A DNA stretch of 64,000 bases from Saprospira grandis (GCF_027594745.1 NZ_CP110854.1:3427501-3491500); one strand, 5' to 3'; positions 7,458 to 17,295 are shown, counted from the stretch's first letter. Program-made: numbers and translations. Notes: a model not told the origin generated them from the sequence alone.

Positions 7458-8610
7458 CCCAAGGCGTTAATGGACGGCCATGCGTCCAGCGAATAATTGT
7501 TTTTTGCATAAAGGGTAGGCCCGCAAATAATTGCACGCCCAAATTGGACCAAAAGGGGCGGCCAAAGAAATGTTGCAGCTTTCGCCCCGCCTGCAACCTC
7601 AAGCTATAGTTTTTTTGCCAAGCCGCCGCATATTGGGCCAAAAATTCAGCTTGACTCAGCTGGCCCTCCAAATACTGGGGCACTAAGGCTTGCATAATGG
7701 CCGCAGAACCTATCGCCATGGCCATCCCATTGCCCGAAAGCGGATAGATCAGGCCCGCAGCATCGCCCAGCATGGGCAGCCCTTGCTCTACCAAAGGCTT
7801 GGGCCTAAAATAAATATTGCTAATGCTCAAGGGCCGAGAAAAGACAGGCCTAAACTCCCGAAACGCTTGCTCTAAATAAGGGTTTTGCCCCAAAACAGTA
7901 CGCTCCAATTCCTTAATGCTGCCGGCCCGCTTGAGCTGCCGCTGAGCCACCAAATAACAAAGGTTGATTCGGCCATCTTCTACTCTAGATAAGCCGCAAT
8001 AGCCTCCCTCAAAGTTGTGTAGGGCCACCAAATCTTCTGGAAAGTCGCCCTCATAATGGCATTTGACCGCCATAAAGCCCGCCCGCTCTTGCATGAACCC
8101 CCGCTCAAGCTGCCGATCAACCAAGGAGCGCTTGCCCTGTGCGCCCAAGACCATGGCCGCCCGATACTGCTGCCCCTGCTGGCTGTAGACCAGCCAGTTT
8201 TTTGGTCCAATTTCTTTTAGCTGATTGACTTTTTGCCCCAAGGCAAACTCTACCCCCGCCCCCAAGGCCAATTCATAGAGCTTTTGGTCCATCCGATGGC
8301 GAGACAAACCAAAACCTCCTAAAGGCAAAGTAGTTTGGACCTGCTTCCCCTTTAAGGAGCTTAGGGCAAAACGCCGAATATCAACGGCTCCATGAGCAAA
8401 AGGATCAAAGCCCAAGCTGTTGAGGTAGGGCAGCACCTCCTTAGAGATGTATTCCCCACAAACTTTGTGAAAGGGATACTCCTTTTGCTCAATGAGTAGG
8501 ACCTTTAGCCCTCTTTTGGCCAAAGGAAGGGCGCAGCAGAGGCCAGCAAGACCTCCACCAATGAGGATGACATCATAAAAAGGAGTGGGGGAAGGGGAGT
8601 ATAGGGCCAC
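7444..8610 (-). CDS. FAD-dependent oxidoreductase, geranylgeranyl-reductase/halogenase-like
   Basis: 388 residues, apparently starting with GTG at 8610. N-terminal Rossmann motif DVILIGGGLAGLCCALPLAKRG with LLIEQKEYPFHKVCGEYIS, the GXGXXG and CGE pattern of geranylgeranyl-reductase-type flavoproteins. Later GLPMLGDAAGLIYPLSGNGMA is the FAD-binding GD motif. Forms an operon with the methyltransferase. In other Bacteroidota such a pair sits beside a type III polyketide synthase; none is visible here. Substrate unknown. Confidence 0.82.
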   Translation of the reverse strand: MALYSPSPTPFYDVILIGGGLAGLCCALPLAKRGLKVLLIEQKEYPFHKVCGEYISKEVLPYLNSLGFDPFAHGAVDIRRFALSSLKGKQVQTTLPLGGFGLSRHRMDQKLYELALGAGVEFALGQKVNQLKEIGPKNWLVYSQQGQQYRAAMVLGAQGKRSLVDRQLERGFMQERAGFMAVKCHYEGDFPEDLVALHNFEGGYCGLSRVEDGRINLCYLVAQRQLKRAGSIKELERTVLGQNPYLEQAFREFRPVFSRPLSISNIYFRPKPLVEQGLPMLGDAAGLIYPLSGNGMAMAIGSAAIMQALVPQYLEGQLSQAEFLAQYAAAWQKNYSLRLQAGRKLQHFFGRPFWSNLGVQLFAGLPFMQKTIIRWTHGRPLTPWDALL

Positions 8611-8620
8611 AGCTTAGGGA

Positions 8621-8986
8621 TTAGTATTGCTCTAAGTTAATTAAGACAAGGGTACAGGCCGCCATGATTTCCGCTTGGGGCAGAGCCGCTTGCAGACGTT
8701 GTTGAAAGGCTGGGTTTTCTGTTCCTGGATTAAAGATAATGCGCTTAGGGGCCAAGGCAACAATCTGCTCAAAGTATTCTTTTTGTAAACTTGGGCGGAG
8801 GTATAAGGTGATACTATCTATTTGAGCCTCATCGGGAAATTCAGTCAATATGTCTAGATCTCCAGCGGTTTTTCCCGCTCTGTAGCCCAAGGGATAAACG
8901 GTTTCTCCAATGGCTAAAAGGCGGCGGGCGGCCTCATAAGCGTAGCGATCGGGCTTGCTAGAGGCCCCAATAATTAAGGTACTCAT
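8621..8986 (-). CDS. CoA-binding domain protein (YccU-like)
   Basis: 121 residues from ATG 8986. The frame stays open upstream to 9268 but that part translates interspersed element copy 4 and is not credible. Short Rossmann-like CoA-binding fold: TLIIGASSKPDRYAYEAARRL, ETVYPLGYRAG, IDSITLYLRPSLQKEYF, KRIIFNPGTENPAF. Single-domain proteins of this kind resemble the N-terminal part of succinyl-CoA synthetase alpha. Role unknown. Ends 10 bases before the oxidoreductase start, so may be first gene of that operon. Confidence 0.85.
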   Translation of the reverse strand: MSTLIIGASSKPDRYAYEAARRLLAIGETVYPLGYRAGKTAGDLDILTEFPDEAQIDSITLYLRPSLQKEYFEQIVALAPKRIIFNPGTENPAFQQRLQAALPQAEIMAACTLVLINLEQY

Positions 8987-9065
8987 TCTATTTTGGTTTA
9001 ATGATAGTAATGAAAGGAAATAGCGCCCTAAAAGTTTTGAACCGCCGCCCTTTTTGGTCCTATTG

Positions 9066-9217
9066 CGGGGGACAGGCGGCGAAGCCGCCGCAGGCTGAGG
9101 GGCTGTAGCAGGGCCGCCGAAGGCGGCAGACCCAGCGGGCGCAGCCCGCGCAGGGCCGAGCAGACCTGCGAGCTGCGCAATGGCCCGACCCGCCCGCAGG
9201 GCGGGGCAGCCCCAAAA
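9066..9217 (-). repeat. GGGGCC interspersed element, copy 4 (reverse)
   Basis: Reads GGCCGAGCAGACCTGCGAGC on the + strand and ends GGGGCAGCCCCAAAAAAAA at 9217. Includes hairpins GGCGGCGAAGCCGCC and GGGCGCAGCCC. Sits directly after the hemE terminator. Confidence 0.85.
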
Positions 9218-9250
9218 AAAAGAAGTTGTAAACCTACAACTTCTTCTTCT
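9217..9250 (-). terminator. Intrinsic terminator after hemE
   Basis: On the minus strand, AAGAAGTTGTAGGTTTACAACTTCTT followed by a T-run that merges into element copy 4. Confidence 0.8.
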
Positions 9251-9274
9251 TCGCTTCCATAAAGGCAAAATGGC

Positions 9275-10303
9275 CTAGTAGCGGAAATTTTTCACGGTAT
9301 CGACAAAGACCTTGACATTGTCTAGGGGCGTATCGGGATAAACGCCATGGCCAAGGTTAGCAATATGGTGCGGACCAAAATCCTTGAGCATCTGAATCGC
9401 TTGGGCCTCAATGGTTTTGGGGTCGGCATAAAGGGCGCAGGGGTCCAAAAGACCTTGCAAAACTTGATGTTGACCTAGCTCTTGACGCAATTGCTTGGGG
9501 TTTTGGGTCCAGGTACAGCCCAAGACCGAAGCCGAAGTGGCCGCCATTTGTGACATAGAGTGCCAGGCTCCTTTGGCAAAAATCGTTACGGGAACGCTGC
9601 TGCTCAAGCCCTCGGCGATGCGAGCCATATAGGGCAAAGAAAAGGCGCGGAAATCGGCTGGGCGAAGCACACCGGCCCAAGAATCAAAGAGCTGGATGAG
9701 GTCGGCTCCAGCGGCTACCTTTTTCTTGAGGTAGGCCAAAGTCGTATCGGTAATCTTTTGCAAAAGCAGATGGGCTAGCTCTGGCTCTTGGTACATGAGC
9801 TTTTTGGCCTTAGAAAAGGTCTTGCTACCTTGGCCTTCAATCATGTAGCAGAAAATGGTAAAGGGCGCGCCGGCAAAACCGATCAAGGGGACCCGACCAT
9901 CTAGCTCTTTCTTGGTGATTTTTAGGGCCTCATAGACATATTGTAGTTCCTCGGCGGCGGCATCGCCAACCAATAGCTGCTCGATGTCTTTGGCCGTTTC
10001 GATGGTTTTAGGAAAGCGAGGTCCTTTCTTCTCGACCATCTCATAAGGGAGGCCCATGGCCTCGGGAATAACGAGAATATCGGAGAAAATAATGGCGGCA
10101 TCTACCCCTAGTTCATCTACGGGTTGGATGGTGACCTCTGCGGCCAATTCGGGCCGTTCGACCAACTCCTTAAAGCCAGAAAGACTATTGCGAATGGCGC
10201 GATATTGAGGCAAAATGCGTCCAGCTTGACGCATCAACCAAACGGGCGGACGTTCTGTGGCTTCGCCTTTGGCCACCCGGAGAAACAAATCATTTTTTAG
10301 CAT
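9275..10303 (-). CDS. hemE: Uroporphyrinogen decarboxylase
   Basis: 342 residues, family-typical length. Converts uroporphyrinogen III to coproporphyrinogen III in haem synthesis, cytoplasmic. Signature [14 protein letters not shown] (22-35) holds the substrate-binding RQAGR, then [15 protein letters not shown] and [30 protein letters not shown] and [11 protein letters not shown]. Overlaps the end of ppk1 by 14 bases, so both are co-transcribed from a promoter near 12.42 kb. Confidence 0.97.
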   Translation of the reverse strand: MLKNDLFLRVAKGEATERPPVWLMRQAGRILPQYRAIRNSLSGFKELVERPELAAEVTIQPVDELGVDAAIIFSDILVIPEAMGLPYEMVEKKGPRFPKTIETAKDIEQLLVGDAAAEELQYVYEALKITKKELDGRVPLIGFAGAPFTIFCYMIEGQGSKTFSKAKKLMYQEPELAHLLLQKITDTTLAYLKKKVAAGADLIQLFDSWAGVLRPADFRAFSLPYMARIAEGLSSSVPVTIFAKGAWHSMSQMAATSASVLGCTWTQNPKQLRQELGQHQVLQGLLDPCALYADPKTIEAQAIQMLKDFGPHHIANLGHGVYPDTPLDNVKVFVDTVKNFRY

Positions 10304-12377
10304 GCTGAGAAGCTTCTAGTTGTTTTTTATAATAGGCATAGACCTCTAACTGCGAGCGAAAGGGCCTTTGACCTTCATCAATTTTGTAATGGTTGGACAG
10401 CTTGGGGTCCAAGATTCGGGCTTTGACATTGTCTTTGAGCTGCAAATTTAGAAAATCTTTAATTTCTTCTTGCAAGCCCTTGTCATAAATCGGAAAAGCA
10501 CACTCAATTCGGTAATATAAATTGCGCGTCATCCAGTCGGCAGAAGATAAATAGATCTTGTCCTCTCCCGCATTATGAAAGTGATAGATCCGAGAGTGCT
10601 CTAAAAAGCGATCAACAATAGAGATGGCCCGAATGTTTTTGGAGTAGCCCTCGATGCCCGTCTGCAAACCGAAAATCCCCCGAACAATAAGGTCGATCTT
10701 TACCCCCGCCTCGCTGGCCTCATAGAGTCGGCGAATCATGCGGTGGTCTTGCAGACTATTTAGCTTTACGGTAATTCGGGCTTCTTGGCCTGCCTGGGCC
10801 AGCTCTATTTCTCGATCAATCATGGCATAGATGTTTTTCCGCATCCGAAATTGCCCCACCAATAGGTGTTTAAAGGGCTTTTTGGGCAGCTCGCCATGTT
10901 CTAAATAGTTGAGGACTTTATCCACCTCTTTCGTAAGTCGTTTATCTTTGGTAAAAAAGCCATAATCTTCATAGAGGCGGGCGGTGCCCTCATGAAAATT
11001 GCCCGTACTGAGGTAGCAGTAGTCTTGTAGTTTGCCTTTTTCTTCTCTAGAAATAGACAGAATTTTGGAGTGCACCTTGAGTTCGGGCAGACTATATTTT
11101 ACGATAGCGCCCCATTTCTCTAGTTTTTCGGCCCAATCCAAATTGGCTTCTTCATCAAAGCGGGCTTTGACCTCCACAAAGACCATTACCTCTTTCCCTT
11201 CTGCAATGGCCGAGCGCAAAGCCGCAATGATTTGCGAATCCTTGGCCACCCGATACTGCAAAATCCGAATGCGTTTGACATCGGGATCATAGGCGGCCTG
11301 CTCCAATAACTTGATGACGTAATTGTAGCGCTGATAGGGGTAATGCACCAAATGGTCCCCTTCACTAATGCAATCAAAAAGGACCTGCGCCTTAGATAGC
11401 GTAGGATGTTTTAGCGGAGGCAAGGGATCATCTTGCAGATGCTGTAGCCCAAAGTTGGGAAACTGAAAAAGGTCAAAGTTGTTGTGATAACGGCCCTCGG
11501 GTTGGAGGTCGCTGCTCTTCACGCTAAAGGCTTGCATCAGAAAGCGCAACAAATTGGCGGGCATATTTCGGTCATAGACAAAGCGGGTACTGGCCCCAAT
11601 ATTTCGCTTGTTCAGCCCCTTGCGGATCTTCTCAATCAGATCGCCCGAATATTCATCTTCGAGGTACATTTCTGCATCTCGGGTCATCTTGAAAGAGTAG
11701 CTGTTTTCTATACTATAGCCGGGGAAAATCCGAGGCAGGGCATAGCGCACAATATCATCCAACATAATAATCAGGCGCTCGTTTTCTTGCTCGGAGGGCA
11801 AGACCAAAAAGCGAGGGAAACGATGAGAGGGGATGCGCACCACGGCATAACGAGGGGTCCGCCCTTTTGTCCCCAATTCTACCCCCAAATAAAGGGCATT
11901 ATTGATCAGGAAGGTCCTAATCTTATGTTTGACAATCAGCATGGGCTGCAGATAGGGGATCAGCTTTTCTTCAATGTATTTATCCAGAAAATCGGTCTGG
12001 GTTTTCTTCAAATCGGCCTCTTTGACCAAATGAATATTGATGGCGGCCAAAAGGGGCAAGATGTGTTTCTGATAAATTTCGGTAAACTCTAGTTGTTGTT
12101 GCCGCACGGTTTCATTGATGCGGTCCAAAACTTCTTCTGGTGGAAAGTCAATGGCCTTTTTGGTCCGTTTGCCCAAGCGAATGAGGCTCTTGATCGAGGC
12201 CACCCGCACCCTAAAAAACTCATCCAAATTAGAGGAGTAAATCGCTAAGAACTTAATGCGTTCAAAAAGAGGAACCGAAGGGTCTTTGGCCTCTTGTAAC
12301 ACCCGATAATTAAAGGCTAACCAGCTCAAATCGCGGTTGCTGTACGGAAAGTTTTCATCTGTTCTGATCGTTGCCAT
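10290..12377 (-). CDS. ppk1: Polyphosphate kinase 1
   Basis: 695 residues. Makes inorganic polyphosphate from ATP. N-terminal [19 protein letters not shown] is diagnostic; [16 protein letters not shown] (372-387) and [13 protein letters not shown] lead to the autophosphorylated His436 in [12 protein letters not shown]; then [17 protein letters not shown] and a second phospholipase-D-like region with [12 protein letters not shown]. All catalytic elements are present. First gene of a two-gene operon with hemE, an unusual but plausible pairing. Confidence 0.97.
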   Translation of the reverse strand: MATIRTDENFPYSNRDLSWLAFNYRVLQEAKDPSVPLFERIKFLAIYSSNLDEFFRVRVASIKSLIRLGKRTKKAIDFPPEEVLDRINETVRQQQLEFTEIYQKHILPLLAAINIHLVKEADLKKTQTDFLDKYIEEKLIPYLQPMLIVKHKIRTFLINNALYLGVELGTKGRTPRYAVVRIPSHRFPRFLVLPSEQENERLIIMLDDIVRYALPRIFPGYSIENSYSFKMTRDAEMYLEDEYSGDLIEKIRKGLNKRNIGASTRFVYDRNMPANLLRFLMQAFSVKSSDLQPEGRYHNNFDLFQFPNFGLQHLQDDPLPPLKHPTLSKAQVLFDCISEGDHLVHYPYQRYNYVIKLLEQAAYDPDVKRIRILQYRVAKDSQIIAALRSAIAEGKEVMVFVEVKARFDEEANLDWAEKLEKWGAIVKYSLPELKVHSKILSISREEKGKLQDYCYLSTGNFHEGTARLYEDYGFFTKDKRLTKEVDKVLNYLEHGELPKKPFKHLLVGQFRMRKNIYAMIDREIELAQAGQEARITVKLNSLQDHRMIRRLYEASEAGVKIDLIVRGIFGLQTGIEGYSKNIRAISIVDRFLEHSRIYHFHNAGEDKIYLSSADWMTRNLYYRIECAFPIYDKGLQEEIKDFLNLQLKDNVKARILDPKLSNHYKIDEGQRPFRSQLEVYAYYKKQLEASQHAKK

Positions 12378-12420
12378 AACCCAAGTTGTCTGTCTGTTGT
12401 TTGTAAAATCGCTTTGCCTA

Positions 12421-12428
12421 CAAATATA
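12421..12428 (-). promoter_or_regulatory. Bacteroidota -7 element before ppk1-hemE
   Basis: TATATTTG on the minus strand, a perfect TAnnTTTG, 44 bases before the ppk1 ATG. No convincing TTTG lies at the -33 distance, so the call rests on the -7 box. Confidence 0.5.
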
Positions 12429-12483
12429 GAAACTTGAGGGATAGATTCTGGAATCTGCTTTTTTTTCTTCTCGATTCTATCCT

Positions 12484-12631
12484 TTTTTTGGGGCCCGCGG
12501 CCGGCTAGGCCTTTGGCCTAGGTCGGCCGCCGCTATGCTGCGCCGCTCGCAGGTCTGCTCGGCCCTGCAGCCCTGCGGGCTTTGGTCTGGCCCTTCGGGC
12601 CACGGCTGCGCAGCGCTGGGCCAATTGACTC
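12484..12631 (+). repeat. GGGGCC interspersed element, copy 5 (forward)
   Basis: TTTTTTTGGGGCCCGCGGCC start, CTCGCAGGTCTGCTCGGCCC block, variable hairpin AGCCCTGCGGGCT, GGTCTGGCCCTTCGGGCCAC, end GCAGCGCTGGGCC. It is upstream of ppk1 with no + strand gene before it. The following 130 bases (12632-12760) show no gene. Confidence 0.88.
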
Positions 12632-12761
12632 TTGGCCTTTAAGCAGAAAGTCAGCGCATTTTAGCCGCTCAAAATAGAAGCGTCTTCATAATTTAAGCGC
12701 TAAGCGCCTCTGGCTAAACAGTAGTAGGGGAGTCCCCGAAAAAAGCAATAGGACAATTTAG

Positions 12762-13141
12762 ATGCCCCCACAGTTAAATGTAACGATCCAGATGGCTGTG
12801 GGGAATCCCCACGGCTAAATGTAACGATCCAGATGGCTGTGGGGAATCCCCACGGCTAAATGTAACGATCCAGACGGCTGTGGGGAATCCCCACAGTTAA
12901 ATGTAAGGATCCAGATGGCTGTGGGGAATCCCCACGGCTAAATGTAAGGATCCAGATGGCTGTGGGGAATCCCCACAGCTAAATGTAAGGATCCAGATGG
13001 CTGTGGGGAATCCCCACAGCTAAATGTAAGGATCCAGATGGCTGTGGGGAATCCCCACAGCTAAATGTAACGATCCAGATGGCTAGGGGGAATCCCCAGC
13101 TTAAATGTAAGGATCCAGATGGCTAGGGGGAATCCCCTAAA
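12762..13141. repeat. Tandem array, nine 41-bp units with a palindromic core
   Basis: GATCCAGATGGCT recurs at 12785, 12826, 12867, 12908, 12949, 12990, 13031, 13072 and 13112, a 41-bp period (last step 40). Each unit carries CTGTGGGGAATCCCCACAG or a close variant, a near-perfect 19-base palindrome, then TAAATGTAA. The last two units change to CTAGGGGGAATCCCC with matching loss on the other arm. No ORF spans it; no variable spacers, so not CRISPR. Confidence 0.9.
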
Positions 13142-13144
13142 GCC

Positions 13145-13183
13145 AAAAAAAGTCCGCAATACAAATTGTACTGCGGACTTTTG
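13145..13183 (-). terminator. Intrinsic terminator after the nucleotidase gene
   Basis: Stem AAAGTCCGCA..TAC / GTA..TGCGGACTTT around AAATT with A/T-runs on both sides; lies 48 bases after the minus-strand stop at 13231. Confidence 0.8.
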
Positions 13184-13230
13184 TTTCTTGCGATTATCTT
13201 TCGCCATAAAAAGAAGTCATTTAGAGCTCT

Positions 13231-13680
13231 CTAGACCTTTGTTCTCAGATAGGCCACTACTTTTTCCCAATCTTCAAAGGGCGTTTGGCCAAAATGGATA
13301 TGTTCTCCAGCAAAGCGATCGGCACCATTCTTTAGGCGGTCATCAATAAGGAAGTGGCCCTGATTGAGCTGCTTATTGTGGGAGAGAATAAGGCGTTTGT
13401 GGGCATTTTGGCCCAGATGTTTTTTCACCCAGAGCAGCTTGTCAGACCAAGCCGAGGGGTTTTCCCAAGGAGCGGTAGACAATAAATAGGCATCAAACAA
13501 TTGGCTGAGCTCTTCAAAGGCGGCCAAAGCTCCTGTTAGGGGCTGCATGAGGGAAAAAATACCGGGTACCTCATCTAGGCGGCCCTCATACTGGGCCAAG
13601 GTATCGGCAGAAAGCTGGGCAAAGGCCGAGGGGAAATCCACCAGCACATTGTCCATGTCAAAATAAAGGATCTTTTTCAT
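13231..13680 (-). CDS. 5'(3')-deoxyribonucleotidase-like HAD phosphatase
   Basis: 149 residues. HAD motif I YFDMDNVLVDF (6-16) with the two Asp, a mid-region LLSTAPWENPSAW (motif II Ser/Thr), LSHNKQLNQGHFLIDDR giving motifs III-IV (Lys and DD). This pattern matches the NT5C-type deoxyribonucleotidase family that removes phosphate from dNMPs. One base separates it from the upstream ABC transporter gene, so it is the last gene of that operon; a functional link is not obvious. Confidence 0.85.
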   Translation of the reverse strand: MKKILYFDMDNVLVDFPSAFAQLSADTLAQYEGRLDEVPGIFSLMQPLTGALAAFEELSQLFDAYLLSTAPWENPSAWSDKLLWVKKHLGQNAHKRLILSHNKQLNQGHFLIDDRLKNGADRFAGEHIHFGQTPFEDWEKVVAYLRTKV

Positions 13681-13681
13681 C

Positions 13682-15475
13682 TTAATCGGTTTGATTGACG
13701 CTATAGGCCGTTTCCACTAGGTCACGGTAAAAGCCGTCGGGTTTTTGCATTAGAGTTTGGTGGTCGCCCATCTCCATTTTTCGTCCTTTATCGAGGACCA
13801 GAATTTGGTCGGCATGTTGAATAGTCGACAGGCGGTGGGCAATAATAATAGAGGTTCGTTTGGCAATCAATTTCTCAATAGCATACTGTATAATGCCTTC
13901 TGTTTCGGGATCAATAGCCGAGGTGGCCTCATCTAAGATCAGAATATCGGGATCAAAAACAAGGGCCCGAACAAAAGAGATCAGTTGCCGTTGGCCCATA
14001 GACAAGGTGGCGCCTCTTTCCATCACCTGATAGTCATAGCCGCCGGGCAGGCGCTCAATAAACTCATGGGCCCCAATCATTTTGGCGGCGGCAATCACCT
14101 GCTCTAGGCTGATATTTTCCTCTCGCAGGCAGATATTTTCATAGACCGAGCCTGAAAAGAGAAATACATCTTGTAGCACAATAGCGATGCGGCTACGCAG
14201 ACTACTGAGCTCATAATTCCGAATTTCGGTATCATCAATAAAGATTTGGCCCTTATGGATATCGTAAAATCGGTTAATGATATTGATAATCGTGGTCTTT
14301 CCGGCGCCCGTACTCCCTACAATAGCCATCGTTTGGCCTGCGGGCAGCTCAAAGCTGAGTCCTTTCAGAATCCATTTCTCTACTTCTTCGGCTTTTTTAT
14401 CTTGTTCATAAGAAAAGTGGACCTTATCAAAGCGGATGCTGCCAGCCAACTTCTCTACCTTTTGCTCGCCATTATTCTGGATCTGTTTGTTGCTATCAAT
14501 GAGGTTAAAAACTCGATTGGCGGCTACCAGTCCCATTTGCAGGGAGTTGAATTTATCGGCCAGCATCCGAACGGGGCGGAAAAGCATGCCCAGATAGAGC
14601 GGAAAAGCCACTAGCACCCCAATACTTACCTCTTCACTAAGGACCGATTGGGCCCCGTACCAGACCATAAGGCCCAAAGAAGCTGCCGAGAGAATCTCGA
14701 CCATAGGGAAGAAGATCGCATAATAAAAAATAGAGCGAATGTTGGCCTCCGTATAGCGTTTATTGATCGCATCAAACTTTTTGAGCTCTTGTTGTTCGGC
14801 ATTAAAGATCTGAACGATGCGCATGCCCGTGATGCGTTCTTGCAAAAAGGCATTCATCTTAGACACTTCCGTTCGCACGCTTTCGTAGGCCTTTTTCACG
14901 GCCTCCTTAAACCAATAAGAGCCCCAGATGAGCAGGGGCAAGGTAGTCAGGCAGACCAAAGTGAGGCTCCAGCTAGAATAAAGCATAATGCCCAGCACAA
15001 AAAAGAGGGTCAAAACATCGGCAACAATCGTAATGGCACCTTGAGAAAAGACCGTATTGATCGTTTCAATATCATTGATAGTGCGGGTGGTAGAGTTGCC
15101 GATTGGCGTGCGGTCAAAGTAGCTCAGCCGCAGGCTATTGATATGTTTAAAAACCCGCAGTCGCAGGTCCTTAATCACAGATTGGCCCAAAAGGCCAGTA
15201 ATATAAGTAAAGAAATATTGCAGGGCGCCTTCAAAGAGCAGGACCCCAAACAAAAGGCCTACTATCCAGAGTAGACCTTGATAATTGCCGGCAAGAATAT
15301 ATTGATCCACACTCAATTGGACCAAATAGGGCCTGAGGATGGCCAGTGGGGCCAAGACAATAGAGAGGGTAGCGGCGGTAATAAAAATAAATCTGTAGGG
15401 GCGGACCAACTTGAGCAGCCGAAAGAACAGCTGACGGTCGGCATAATTGCCCCTTTCTTGATTAGCGTTAGACAT
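13682..15475 (-). CDS. ABC exporter, fused permease and ATPase (MsbA-like)
   Basis: 597 residues. Six-helix ABC_membrane domain about 20-320, then the ATPase: Walker A VGSTGAGKTT, signature LSMGQRQLISF, Walker B ILILDEATSAID and H-loop IIAHRLSTI. Half-size exporter that should work as homodimer or heterodimer in the inner membrane; substrate (lipid, drug or peptide) cannot be told. Lies between a 103-residue gene (9 bases upstream) and the nucleotidase (1 base downstream). Confidence 0.92.
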   Translation of the reverse strand: MSNANQERGNYADRQLFFRLLKLVRPYRFIFITAATLSIVLAPLAILRPYLVQLSVDQYILAGNYQGLLWIVGLLFGVLLFEGALQYFFTYITGLLGQSVIKDLRLRVFKHINSLRLSYFDRTPIGNSTTRTINDIETINTVFSQGAITIVADVLTLFFVLGIMLYSSWSLTLVCLTTLPLLIWGSYWFKEAVKKAYESVRTEVSKMNAFLQERITGMRIVQIFNAEQQELKKFDAINKRYTEANIRSIFYYAIFFPMVEILSAASLGLMVWYGAQSVLSEEVSIGVLVAFPLYLGMLFRPVRMLADKFNSLQMGLVAANRVFNLIDSNKQIQNNGEQKVEKLAGSIRFDKVHFSYEQDKKAEEVEKWILKGLSFELPAGQTMAIVGSTGAGKTTIINIINRFYDIHKGQIFIDDTEIRNYELSSLRSRIAIVLQDVFLFSGSVYENICLREENISLEQVIAAAKMIGAHEFIERLPGGYDYQVMERGATLSMGQRQLISFVRALVFDPDILILDEATSAIDPETEGIIQYAIEKLIAKRTSIIIAHRLSTIQHADQILVLDKGRKMEMGDHQTLMQKPDGFYRDLVETAYSVNQTD

Positions 15476-15484
15476 GCAGTTGGT

Positions 15485-15796
15485 TTAGCGAATATGCACA
15501 ATTTCATCATAAACACGGAGCGACTTCAAAAGGTTGAAGTCCTGTTCGCTTTTACAAATGAGCTGCAAACCGATAAATTTCTGATTTTCGTGTTGGTTAA
15601 TGAAGTCCATTTTCAGGACCTCTTCAATTTCCCAGCTGCCCAGCTCTTTGCCCAGCTTGGTCACTAGTTGCATACCGGCCTGAACCTGGCCTTCTTCTAC
15701 ATCGCCTAGAATAACGATGCGAAGTTTTTTTAGAAATCCGTAGACCACACGAACGCGGAAGCGGTTTTCTGTGGGTTTAGCTTGTTTTTTAGACAT
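15485..15796 (-). CDS. Small conserved hypothetical protein upstream of the ABC exporter
   Basis: 103 residues from ATG 15796. The frame is open further up to 15955 but that portion is translated interspersed element. Begins MSKKQAKPTENRFRVRVVYG, then ILGDVEEGQVQAGMQLVTKL, a beta-rich pattern resembling a small translation-factor-like beta-barrel (inference only). No signal peptide or membrane segment. Nine bases from the ABC gene, hence the same operon. Confidence 0.7.
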   Translation of the reverse strand: MSKKQAKPTENRFRVRVVYGFLKKLRIVILGDVEEGQVQAGMQLVTKLGKELGSWEIEEVLKMDFINQHENQKFIGLQLICKSEQDFNLLKSLRVYDEIVHIR

Positions 15797-15817
15797 AAGG
15801 TTGTTGTTTAGTAGTTG

Positions 15818-16012
15818 TTTTTTTGGGGGCTGCCCCAGCGCGGAGCGCTGGGTCGGGCTGGGTCGCAGCTCGCAGGTCTGCTCGGCCCTGCGGCGGCTTT
15901 GCCGCCTGGGTCTGGCCTTCGGCCACTGCTGTCCATCCCTCAGCCGATAGGGCAAGGCGGGCGCTGAGGGGGCGAGCCCCTCAGGAGAGCGGGCGCTTTG
16001 CGCCCGCCCTGC
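15818..16012 (+). repeat. GGGGCC interspersed element, copy 6 (forward, extended)
   Basis: TTTTTTGGGGGCTGCCCC start, CTCGCAGGTCTGCTCGGCCC, hairpin GGCGGCTTTGCCGCC, GGTCTGGCCTTCGGCCAC. It continues with extra hairpins, notably GCGGGCGCTTTGCGCCCGC around 15990, up to eight bases from the aspartokinase stop; these may end that transcript. Confidence 0.85.
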
Positions 16013-16020
16013 CTAAGTCC

Positions 16021-17295
16021 TTAGGACCAGTTGGCCTCTGCGGCAATGAGTAGTTGGCTGGTGCAGCCAATATGCTCTTCGAGTAAAATTTCTTTATTGT
16101 GGCGAAGCATACTGAGGGCTTCATCGGTTTGGTGGCGCAGGCTAATCAGTTGGAGATCGCTGCGCAGTTCGGTCATATAGGCTTGGGCCAGTTCCTCTAG
16201 CAGGCCGCCTAGCTTTTGGGGTTCATAATTGATACAGACTGAAAAAGCCAGGGCGGTATTTTGGGTCATATTGACCTTAATACGGTGTTTGGCAAAGCTA
16301 GCAAATAGGGCCGAGAAGCGGGCTTCATCCACAAAATGAAAATCTTTGGCCTTAATTTTTAGTAGGGCTTGATTTTTTTTGACCACAAAAATCGGCGGGT
16401 ATTGTTCGACCTCTTCGGCAGAGACTAGGCTGCCTCTTTCTTGGGGTTGGACAAAGGACTTTACCCAGAGGGGAATATTTTTATTTTGGAGGGGGCGTAA
16501 TGTTTTGGGGTGGATCACTTGTGCCCCATAATAAGTCATTTCTATGGCCTCGGCATAAGAGATATTATCGAGTTGGATGGTATTGTTAAAGAGGCGGGGG
16601 TCTGCATTGAGCAGGCCGGGCACATCCTTCCAGATGGTTAGTTCTTGGCTATTGAGGCAAGAGGCAAAAATAGCGGCGGTATAATCGGAGCCTTCACGGC
16701 CCAGGGTGGTGGTAAAATTCTCGCTACTACTACCGAGAAAGCCTTGCGTAAGGACCAATTGATTTTGGAGTAGGGGGGGGACGATCTTTTGGATGCGGTT
16801 TTGGGTTTCGGTCCAATCCACTTGAGCGTCGCGATAATTATTATCGGTGAGGATACAATCGCGGACATCCAGCCAATGTGTTTTTAGTCCTTCTTCATTG
16901 AGGTAGGCGGCCAGGATGCTAGTAGAGAGTAGTTCGCCTAGAGAGACAATCTGGTCATATAGGTAATCGTAGCTATCTTGGGGTTCTTCTTCAAGGATCC
17001 ATTCTACATCGACAAAGAGGTCATTGATTTCATCATAGATAGGGTGTTGGGGGTTATTGAAAAGGCCTTGGAGTAGTTCTAAATGTTGTTGGCGGACGGC
17101 TTGGAGTAAAACCTCTGCTTGGCCTGTTTGTTGCACATAGGCCAGCACCACTTTCTCTAGGGCGTTGGTTGTTTTTCCGGAGGCGGAGACAACGAGCAAG
17201 AGATTTTCTTGTTGATATTGGCGAAGGATTTGGACCACATTTTTGATTGCGGGCACATCTTTAATAGAAGCGCCACCAAACTTGAAAACAGGCAT
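16021..17295 (-). CDS. Aspartate kinase (monofunctional, with ACT region)
   Basis: 424 residues. Phosphorylates aspartate to open lysine/threonine/methionine synthesis. N-terminal KFGGASIKDVPAIKNV has the KFGG nucleotide-binding motif; LVVSASGKTTN, TQGFLGSSSENFTTTLGREGSDYTAA provide the substrate-binding Arg/Gly/Asp elements; MTYYGAQVIHPKTLRP is the conserved aspartokinase block. Residues about 300-424 are ACT-like, so feedback control is likely. Alone in its transcription unit. Confidence 0.9.
   Translation of the reverse strand: MPVFKFGGASIKDVPAIKNVVQILRQYQQENLLLVVSASGKTTNALEKVVLAYVQQTGQAEVLLQAVRQQHLELLQGLFNNPQHPIYDEINDLFVDVEWILEEEPQDSYDYLYDQIVSLGELLSTSILAAYLNEEGLKTHWLDVRDCILTDNNYRDAQVDWTETQNRIQKIVPPLLQNQLVLTQGFLGSSSENFTTTLGREGSDYTAAIFASCLNSQELTIWKDVPGLLNADPRLFNNTIQLDNISYAEAIEMTYYGAQVIHPKTLRPLQNKNIPLWVKSFVQPQERGSLVSAEEVEQYPPIFVVKKNQALLKIKAKDFHFVDEARFSALFASFAKHRIKVNMTQNTALAFSVCINYEPQKLGGLLEELAQAYMTELRSDLQLISLRHQTDEALSMLRHNKEILLEEHIGCTSQLLIAAEANWS

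Noticed and set aside
8987..9268. N-terminal extension of the CoA-binding protein
   Set aside because: The extension translates element copy 4; the family starts at the ATG at 8986.
12762..13141. CRISPR array from the 41-bp repeat
   Set aside because: The whole period is conserved, including the segment that would be the spacer; no cas genes.
15797..15955. N-terminal extension of the 103-residue protein upstream of the ABC gene
   Set aside because: It translates element copy 6; ATG 15796 fits better.
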